From Candidatus Sumerlaeota bacterium (GTDB taxonomy: Bacteria; Sumerlaeota; Sumerlaeia; MWCT01; JAGHBZ01), in contig JAGHBZ010000411.1 in NCBI GenBank assembly GCA_021160705.1, positions 1 to 7,232 of the forward strand: a stretch of 7,232 nucleotides of DNA. The letters are read 5' to 3'. Shown piece after piece: positions 1-6,147 of the stretch. A program made the translations under genes and the position numbers. Under the pieces are notes generated by a model, which had not been told where the DNA came from, did no database searches, and was given only the letters and a program-made list of their open reading frames with translations. Positions within the stretch are counted from its first letter, which is position 1, and each line of letters starts with the position of its first letter.

Positions 1-3000
1 GCGTTATAGTAGCGCACAAAATATTTCCCTTCACGTTTTCTGACGGTGTTGATTATCACTGAAGGATTGGAAAAATCAAAGAACGTAGCGGAGTGTGGCA
101 GAATGGGACTCTTTCGCTTCACATCCTTTGTCAGGAGAAAAGGCGTCTCGTTCTCAAGTCCCAGCATCTCTGCCTCAGTAAAATTAAAACCGGATGTAGC
201 TTTAAACTGGAATTTAAATTCATACCCACCTGTACAATAAGGGTCGCCACTATATGTCCCTGGCGTTGATAATAAAACAAAGAGTAAAGTATAATCCCTT
301 CTCAGGAGATAATGATTATTTCCTGCAATATAAAGACCAGTACCACTATCCTCTTGCTGGCAATAAAGCCACCGACAAAATACACGCGAAGGATAGGTAT
401 GACACATTGTATCACTTTCCATCTGTGTAAAATAAAAGGGCTGTCCATAGGTGATGCTTTTTACATCCACCGGCTCGAAAACAAGTACTGGCATTACGTG
501 TGTCTCCTGCGTTTGCCAATGCAGGGTGAGATTCAGAAAAATCCTGTTCACACCTTTTATCAGTCTGGTCTGGAGTTTAAACGCAGAGCCATCCCATCCA
601 GAGTAGCAAATAATCTGGTTATCCCAGCTACTTACAAAAGCCCCGGGATTTTGCAGGTCCAGCCATTCGCCTTCTGCAGGAAACTGTATGTTATTGAGGA
701 AATCATTCTCCATCCCGGGAATCCATCCTCCTTTTCCGCACCATAACCTGATATTTCCTAACTTTACACCTCTCGCCTTATCATAGAGCTCAAGTCGCCC
801 ACCATTTACCCGGATGGTATAAAATTCATTACTCACTGTGAGCACTGGCGTGGAGATGAGGGATTCACAATTTGAACTGGTATCCAGTCCGAATGTGGCG
901 TAACCAAGCGGGGGAAGAGACGCAAGAAACGTAATCGTGCCATCACCATTATCTTCGCAATTAACAGAATCCCCCTCAGCATCTCTGATGAGACCCTGTC
1001 CTTTTACATTCATTGGAACATTTACCTCCCAGTTTAGTGGGTTAAATACAGTTAACGGTACCCCAGAACCAGTCCAGCAGATTCTTTCACTGAGCGAAGT
1101 TATTGCATCTGACATCGTGTTTAGACCACTCTGCAGTGCTTCTTCTGCCCACTGAATCCGGAGAGGGTCGTTCTCTTCAGCTCCTATGTTACCCCAATTA
1201 TGTTCCATCTGGAGAAGCTTCTCCCATTGCTCATCCAGTTCTCCTTCTGGGTAATCAAATCCCAGAATCAGGCTGGCAAAAGATGCGAATTTCTCTGCCC
1301 CTTTAAGGGCTTCGCATGCCTTATATATACGATTGAAACAGTTCTGCCATCCCACTACTACGTGTTGCCACATTGAGGGTATCTCACCACTACCGCTCAT
1401 TGGGTGCACCTCTCCATTATTAATCTTCTCCCTCAGGAGTGAGAGATATTTCTGTGGGGGGCATATATTAAGCTTTGGTTTGTCAACCAGTTGATTCCAC
1501 CCTTCAGCAAATTCTGTCATTCCAGCCACATTTGGAAGTGCGCCATCACCACGGCTCGCACTACAAAGAAGGTAAGGAAAATCCACGGTATATCCATCCA
1601 CAGTGGAGAGAAAATTCCTGAACCATTCCAGCGTATCCTTACCCCATCCATTCACCAGATAATCAATTGCCTCGCCACCGCTATACACCCCACCCACTCT
1701 GGTTGCCACTTTTGAGCCCTCAGGCGCCTGAAAAAGAAAAAAGGGATAGGGTGAACCTGACGGGGTGCATCCCCGCTGATAAATAAATCCTTCCAGTCCA
1801 AGCTTGCTCAGTATCTGTGCCACTTGAGGGGTTTGACCAGGCACATCATTGGCAATATAATTCTTTGGGCGCCAGCCAAGATTCTCTTCAGCCCAATGTA
1901 TTGCATACACCCTATTCCGAAGAACCATCTCACCCGGGAAGATGTTATCTGTTATCAGCGTCCAAGCACCCCCAATTTCTATATTCTCCGTATTAAGATA
2001 CTTCACCAACCTGGAGACCATATCCGGATAAAGCTCTTTAAATTTCTTCACATTATGCATATGCTCAATTAGATACCCGCCTTTGTCGCCCATCTCTTCT
2101 ATCCACTCTATCACTTGTTTTATCTGATTGGCATATCTCACAGAGACCTCACTATAACGCCCAAGCCATGCCAGGTCGGCATGAGTAAAGGGAACACCAA
2201 AAACCTCTTCTATCTTTCTCTCTTGAGGGGAGAAGTCATTCTCCAGCAAAGTAGTGCTATCACTTGTGTTGACAACTCTTAGATGTGTGCTTTGGGGTGG
2301 TGCAAATGCCAATGGGAATGTATGAAATCCACTCTCTAACGTAATATCCTTATATCTACCTCCCCAATAGATGCGAAAAGGGATAGGTGAGTCGGTAAAG
2401 AGAAGAAAACTTGCGTAAGCCAATGGTCCATATCTGCCCCAGAGGTCGGTGCCAGTTGCTGGTAGTGAATTAGCACTCACATCTATATATGGATGTTTTG
2501 CCAGAACTCTTACCCGGACAATCTTCACCCCTACCCACGTATCTATCCAGTCTGTACCTGTCTCTTCTGCGTCAGAGCTATCCATTGCAAATGCATCAAA
2601 ACTTGAGGGTATACCACTGAACTCAGAGAGTACGTAGCTTAGAGTCTTCGTTGACCCATCAGCTGGCAAAATCTGCATATGATTGTTGTCAAGATAAGTC
2701 CAAGTACTACCTAATGTAGCATACTTCTGAGTGAGATGTAATCTGTACCATTTCTGAGTCGTGGTATCTCTCACAGATATTTGGAAATCAATAGGAATGA
2801 GAGGAGCGTACCGAGCGAGAGTAAACTCAAGAATAAACGGCTCGGTAGACAGAGAATACGGAAAGTAATAATGTGCACAGAACATACCATCATCACCACT
2901 TATCCCTTTCCAGCGGATAATCGTGGCGGTGGTGTAATTCAGCTCATACTCCTTGGAACTGGTATAAAACTCCCAGCTCATATTGGGGTTAGACGGCTCC

Positions 3001-3095
3001 CATAAGGAAAAGTCCAGAATAACTATTTCCACGGCAAGGGAAATTGATGAAATTGCCAAGAAAACACCAATAAAGGTAGATTTGGTGAGTTTCAT
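1..3095 (-). CDS. Exported glycoside hydrolase family 38 (alpha-mannosidase-like) enzyme, 3' end cut by window
   Basis: A continuous frame of 1031 codons opens with ATG at 3095 and runs off the window at position 1 with no stop. Residues 1-21 form a signal peptide (positive start, hydrophobic core, likely cleavage after SLA). Residues about 22-290 are a beta-rich accessory region. The GH38 catalytic part begins near residue 300. The HADLAW motif (H305, D307) matches the first zinc-binding HxD of the family. GWRP...ANDVPG carries D417, the expected nucleophile and zinc ligand. SRGDG carries D517, the likely acid/base. H632 in MEHNWG sits where the family has its second zinc histidine. FNPLNW (684-689) is the typical start of the C-terminal beta domains, and the visible end (INTVRKREGKYF) resembles a late strand of that domain, so perhaps only a modest piece is missing. 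GH38 enzymes are retaining, zinc-dependent alpha-mannosidases; mannose specificity here is inferred. It is last in the visible operon, 23 nt after the thioredoxin fusion. Confidence 0.85.
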   Translation of the reverse strand, partial: MKLTKSTFIGVFLAISSISLAVEIVILDFSLWEPSNPNMSWEFYTSSKEYELNYTTATIIRWKGISGDDGMFCAHYYFPYSLSTEPFILEFTLARYAPLIPIDFQISVRDTTTQKWYRLHLTQKYATLGSTWTYLDNNHMQILPADGSTKTLSYVLSEFSGIPSSFDAFAMDSSDAEETGTDWIDTWVGVKIVRVRVLAKHPYIDVSANSLPATGTDLWGRYGPLAYASFLLFTDSPIPFRIYWGGRYKDITLESGFHTFPLAFAPPQSTHLRVVNTSDSTTLLENDFSPQERKIEEVFGVPFTHADLAWLGRYSEVSVRYANQIKQVIEWIEEMGDKGGYLIEHMHNVKKFKELYPDMVSRLVKYLNTENIEIGGAWTLITDNIFPGEMVLRNRVYAIHWAEENLGWRPKNYIANDVPGQTPQVAQILSKLGLEGFIYQRGCTPSGSPYPFFLFQAPEGSKVATRVGGVYSGGEAIDYLVNGWGKDTLEWFRNFLSTVDGYTVDFPYLLCSASRGDGALPNVAGMTEFAEGWNQLVDKPKLNICPPQKYLSLLREKINNGEVHPMSGSGEIPSMWQHVVVGWQNCFNRIYKACEALKGAEKFASFASLILGFDYPEGELDEQWEKLLQMEHNWGNIGAEENDPLRIQWAEEALQSGLNTMSDAITSLSERICWTGSGVPLTVFNPLNWEVNVPMNVKGQGLIRDAEGDSVNCEDNGDGTITFLASLPPLGYATFGLDTSSNCESLISTPVLTVSNEFYTIRVNGGRLELYDKARGVKLGNIRLWCGKGGWIPGMENDFLNNIQFPAEGEWLDLQNPGAFVSSWDNQIICYSGWDGSAFKLQTRLIKGVNRIFLNLTLHWQTQETHVMPVLVFEPVDVKSITYGQPFYFTQMESDTMCHTYPSRVFCRWLYCQQEDSGTGLYIAGNNHYLLRRDYTLLFVLLSTPGTYSGDPYCTGGYEFKFQFKATSGFNFTEAEMLGLENETPFLLTKDVKRKSPILPHSATFFDFSNPSVIINTVRKREGKYFVRYYN

Positions 3096-3101
3096 TTTTC
3101 A

Positions 3102-3106
3102 TCCTT
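3102..3106 (-). promoter_or_regulatory. Ribosome binding site of the GH38 gene
   Basis: AAGGA lies 6 nt before the ATG at 3095, inside the 23-nt gap after the stop codon of the upstream gene. It supports this start, which also gives a clean signal peptide. A second ATG seven bases upstream overlaps the SD and is out of frame, so it is not the start. Confidence 0.7.
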
Positions 3107-3118
3107 CAATGAGGAGCT

Positions 3119-4717
3119 CTATTTGAGTATTTTTAGGAGTTCATCTTTGTTTATTTCCCCACATAGCCAGCCTTTATTTTCCCAAGAAGAGCTATAAACG
3201 ATTATTGTAGGCACGCGATAGACCCTAAAGTGAGTAAAGAGCTTTTGATTTTCTGAACTCATCTCCACACCACAGAGGACATATTGACTGAGTGCTTTTT
3301 TAATATCGGTATCGGTAAACAGTGTTTCCAGCTTCTGGCACAATCTTACGTTACGACTGGAGAAATAGATAAGCAGAGGCTTTCTCTTTTCTTTACTAAC
3401 TCTCAGTGCCTCTTCAAAGGAAAGCCATTTCAGTTCTGTAATAGCCGGGCTCGGGAGTGAAGGAGTGGCAAGTATGGGTATTGGAGAAGGAGCAGGTATT
3501 CCTATTGAGGGTCCTACTTCTCCTGAGATGAAAGATACATAGCCAGGAGTAAATGATGCGCCCCCGGATGACCAGGCAATAATCCAAGGAGCTATCCTAC
3601 CTTGAGATGAGAACTCCAGCCACTCATCCCGCCAAGGGAATATCTTTGCTTTCCCAGTATTAACCGCTTCTTCGAAACCTCTCTCATCAAGTCCAGCGGG
3701 GCCATACCCTATAAAGTCAATGTCCGTTAGCAAGTTGACAAACCCAGGAGCAAAGTCAACGTCGCTCAAGCGAATGCGAATCAGAACCACAGGGTCAGTT
3801 CCTATGAGGGGTAGTTCCCAGAAAGTCCAATTAGAAGGCACCCGTGTCCAATTCATAAGGGAGTAACCGGAATTAAGGTCATTGGCTTCAAAGAACTTTC
3901 CCTGAGTATAAATCATTATTGAGAAATCTATCTCACCGCCTGAGGCTGGGTCTTTTCGTAATCTCACATAAAGGCTACCCTCTGGATTCAGAGGTGGATA
4001 AAATGGCATACACCAGGCATTGGTATCCTCGCATTTTCCGGCTTCGTGCCTATCTCTCACACCTATGACCACATAGTCGGTACTGCCTTCCTTTTTATAG
4101 ATTGCCTTTGCAGGTAACCAACCTGGACCGATGAGTTCTTCTCCTTCACAACTCCAAAAAGAGGCGCTATACATAAGTCCGATACGATTTGCTTCACCGG
4201 GAGGGGTGATAGGATGACAGATTTCCACAGCATCGGGCGAATCCCAGCGAGAGTTTTTATTGCTTATTCTTATCCAATCCACATCTATATAGCCAATACC
4301 TGAGTAATTAGCCTTATCATCAGCCTCAGAGAGACCGATTGCCATTGAAGCTAATCTCTCACCTCTGGGGAAACCAAAAAGAGGGAATCTATCTATTCGC
4401 CAGCTGGTCTCAAGAGTCAGAGGTTCCTCAGTCCAGGGTTTTGCCCAGAAAAGCTGGTTAGTCTTCTCACTCCTCAGGGTTATGGCAGCGGTGATGTTAT
4501 CATTAAATTTGCTCTCCGGGCTTCTTCGCCACCTTATCCAGAGTATCTTTCCTTGTGGCTCAATTCTCTCCTCCTCCGGGAAGACGTAGACGTAGAAATT
4601 TACGTCATCTACTCTAGGAGTGAAGACACAACCAAAACGAGAGAAACCCTTATCCTGTGCCATAGAGGAGACAGTAAAAAAAGTCATTATTATGATAGCA
4701 ATACACCTTCCTCTCAT
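3119..4717 (-). CDS. Exported protein with two beta-sandwich-like modules and a C-terminal degenerate thioredoxin domain
   Basis: This 532-residue protein begins with a signal peptide (residues 1-20, likely cleaved after SMA). Two beta-rich modules follow. The first ends near residue 152 with YIDVDWIRI and the second near 339 with TDIDFIGYG; each has an earlier W...PL.G segment, so they look like a diverged duplication. They resemble carbohydrate-binding beta-sandwiches in texture only; I cannot assign a family. A Pro/Ser-rich linker (about 404-427) leads to a thioredoxin-fold domain (428-532). It has the SFEEAL...KRKPLLIYFSS start, a cis-proline loop RVPT (P503) and a C-terminal helix, similar to the Thioredoxin_7-type group. 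The usual CxxC is VRLC (457-460), so the nucleophilic first cysteine is absent and classical dithiol oxidoreductase activity is unlikely. The mature part has eight cysteines, four of them between 167 and 236, so structural disulfides are possible. It lies between the sugar-binding protein and GH38 genes, which suggests a role in extracytoplasmic glycan handling (inference). Confidence 0.8.
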   Translation of the reverse strand: MRGRCIAIIIMTFFTVSSMAQDKGFSRFGCVFTPRVDDVNFYVYVFPEEERIEPQGKILWIRWRRSPESKFNDNITAAITLRSEKTNQLFWAKPWTEEPLTLETSWRIDRFPLFGFPRGERLASMAIGLSEADDKANYSGIGYIDVDWIRISNKNSRWDSPDAVEICHPITPPGEANRIGLMYSASFWSCEGEELIGPGWLPAKAIYKKEGSTDYVVIGVRDRHEAGKCEDTNAWCMPFYPPLNPEGSLYVRLRKDPASGGEIDFSIMIYTQGKFFEANDLNSGYSLMNWTRVPSNWTFWELPLIGTDPVVLIRIRLSDVDFAPGFVNLLTDIDFIGYGPAGLDERGFEEAVNTGKAKIFPWRDEWLEFSSQGRIAPWIIAWSSGGASFTPGYVSFISGEVGPSIGIPAPSPIPILATPSLPSPAITELKWLSFEEALRVSKEKRKPLLIYFSSRNVRLCQKLETLFTDTDIKKALSQYVLCGVEMSSENQKLFTHFRVYRVPTIIVYSSSWENKGWLCGEINKDELLKILK

Positions 4718-4726
4718 AATATCTAA

Positions 4727-4731
4727 CCTCT
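4727..4731 (-). promoter_or_regulatory. Ribosome binding site of the thioredoxin-fusion gene
   Basis: AGAGG, within AAGAGGT, lies 9 nt before the ATG at 4717 in the 29-nt gap after the solute-binding-protein stop. It supports that start, which opens directly on a signal peptide. Confidence 0.65.
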
Positions 4732-4746
4732 TAAAGATGCCAAAAA

Positions 4747-6117
4747 TTATAAAGAAAGTGCTATATGAATCGAAAAAGGTAAAATTCTATGGGGGAGTGA
4801 TACAGTTTTCTTTCTTTTTATGTCTTTCTCATAATACTCAGCGATAACTTTTCTACACTTCTCAGCTGCTTCCAGAAGTGCCTCCCGGGGAGTGAGCCTG
4901 TGGTAAAGTGCTTTCTGAACTGCATCAACGCAAATATATTGCCAGAGTTCTGCTCCGTAAGGAACCTCAGGAAAAGGATGTGCGTTTTCCATTGCCTTAA
5001 GTGCAACACGCCATTTTGGGTCATTCTGGAAATAGTCATCTTTCCAGAGTGCATACCGTGTAGGTAAGTCAGTGATATGTTTTGACCAGTAAAGCTGGAC
5101 TTTCGGGCTGGTGAGATATTTTATGAAATCCCACGCCTCCTCTATGTGTTTAGCCCCTTTAGGTATACAGAAGCTGAACCCGCCACAACTTGTGACGTGC
5201 TTACCTTTCGGACCTCTGGGCAGAAGAGCAACGCCAAACTCTTTACCGGGTGCATATTTCTTCAAGTGTGTAAATTCCCAGGTCCCTGTGACAATCATAG
5301 CAAGATTACCCGAATAAAGAGGACCTCTCTCAAGCCCCTGAAATTGTTGCTGAAATGACTCAGTTGACTTCACTCCACCGCATATCTCATCCACAAACCT
5401 GACCATCCATTCAAGCGCCTCAATTGCCTCAGGCTGGTCTATATAGAATGTCTTATTATCATCGCCCAGCACTTCACCCCCATTTGACCAAATCCATAAA
5501 TATATCCATCCCTGACCCCAGGTGGGAACAAATCCCAGCCTTTCTATTTTGCCATTCTTTATTATGTTCAGTTTCTTCGCATATTCTTCGAGCTCCTTCC
5601 AGGTCTCTGGTGGCTTATTTGGGTCAAGTCCTACTTCACGGAAAATCTCCTTATTATAAAAAAGCAGGGCATTGGCATGAGTTATAAACGGTATTGCGTA
5701 GATATGTCCGTTCCATCTGCATATTTTGACTCTGTAGGGCACGAAGCTATCAATATCAAAATTGTCTCTTTTTATCAGCTCATCCAGAGGTATAAGTGCA
5801 CCCTTACCAGCCAGTACTGGTATCCCTGAAAAGGTAAGCACATCCGGAGGTGTACCACCAGCTATTGCAGTTATAACTTTCTGTATGAACGGACCTACCT
5901 CAGAGAAGGGAACTACCAGAGGTACTACTCTTACCTTAGGGTGTGTCTTATTATAATCGTTTATTATCTGCTCTATTACGGGACGCCCGAGTTTATCGCC
6001 CCAGATATGCCAGAATTTTATCTCTGTTACCCCTTCTTTTGTTACTTCTTTCTTACTGCAATTAAAGCAAGGAACTATTAGACCCAAACACAATAAGATG
6101 AACAAAAATTTACGCAT
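4747..6117 (-). CDS. ABC transporter sugar-binding protein (family 1 extracellular solute-binding protein)
   Basis: This 456-residue protein has the family 1 (UgpB/MalE-like) layout. An export signal (residues 1-20) is followed by a short charged linker and then TEIKFWHIWG, the typical first strand and sugar-facing aromatic segment. AGGTPPDVL (86-94), the GKGALIPLDELI segment, WNGHIYAIPF (135-144), LLFYNKEIFREVGLDP (151-166) and ETWKELEEYAKKL are further hallmarks. GNLAMIVTGTWE (270-281) and the GGFSFCIPKGAKHIEEAWDFIKYLTSP stretch (312-338) complete the fold. The family binds mono-, di- or oligosaccharides outside the membrane and delivers them to an ABC permease; the exact ligand cannot be read. 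Cys20 may be lipid-anchored, but the preceding residues CFN are an atypical lipobox. The last 25 or so residues after EYYEK are an unusual basic then hydrophobic tail. It starts 30 nt after the regulator gene, and no permease or ATPase gene is seen in the window. Confidence 0.93.
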   Translation of the reverse strand: MRKFLFILLCLGLIVPCFNCSKKEVTKEGVTEIKFWHIWGDKLGRPVIEQIINDYNKTHPKVRVVPLVVPFSEVGPFIQKVITAIAGGTPPDVLTFSGIPVLAGKGALIPLDELIKRDNFDIDSFVPYRVKICRWNGHIYAIPFITHANALLFYNKEIFREVGLDPNKPPETWKELEEYAKKLNIIKNGKIERLGFVPTWGQGWIYLWIWSNGGEVLGDDNKTFYIDQPEAIEALEWMVRFVDEICGGVKSTESFQQQFQGLERGPLYSGNLAMIVTGTWEFTHLKKYAPGKEFGVALLPRGPKGKHVTSCGGFSFCIPKGAKHIEEAWDFIKYLTSPKVQLYWSKHITDLPTRYALWKDDYFQNDPKWRVALKAMENAHPFPEVPYGAELWQYICVDAVQKALYHRLTPREALLEAAEKCRKVIAEYYEKDIKRKKTVSLPHRILPFSIHIALSL

Positions 6118-6126
6118 TATATTTTA

Positions 6127-6132
6127 CTCCTT
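6127..6132 (-). promoter_or_regulatory. Ribosome binding site of the sugar-binding-protein gene
   Basis: AAGGAG is a near-perfect SD, 9 nt before the ATG at 6117 and within the 30-nt gap after the regulator stop. It is the strongest SD in the window, which fits a binding protein that usually needs high expression within its operon. Confidence 0.75.
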
Positions 6133-6147
6133 ACCCAATAGAGTTCT

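Noticed and set aside
312..746. Plus-strand open frame of 144 codons, with other plus-strand frames across 1-3005
   Set aside because: All lie antisense to the continuous GH38 frame, which has recognisable family motifs, a signal peptide and an SD. The plus-strand translations show no family features.
4718..4746. Possible terminator between the sugar-binding-protein and thioredoxin-fusion genes
   Set aside because: The A/T-rich stretch here lacks a stable inverted repeat before it, and the downstream gene has its own SD within the same short gap.
4818..5054. Minus-strand frame of 78 codons inside the sugar-binding-protein gene
   Set aside because: It is a shifted-frame shadow of a well-conserved family 1 binding protein. 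Its stop is of interest only as a possible frameshift end, noted in the findings.
5111..5956. Plus-strand frames of 64-87 codons opposite the sugar-binding-protein gene
   Set aside because: Antisense shadows with no recognisable domain; the minus-strand gene explains the region fully.
6118..6147. Possible promoter or terminator between the regulator and sugar-binding-protein genes
   Set aside because: The gap is 30 nt and holds an SD. There is no hairpin with a T-run and no convincing -35/-10 pair, which favours read-through transcription.
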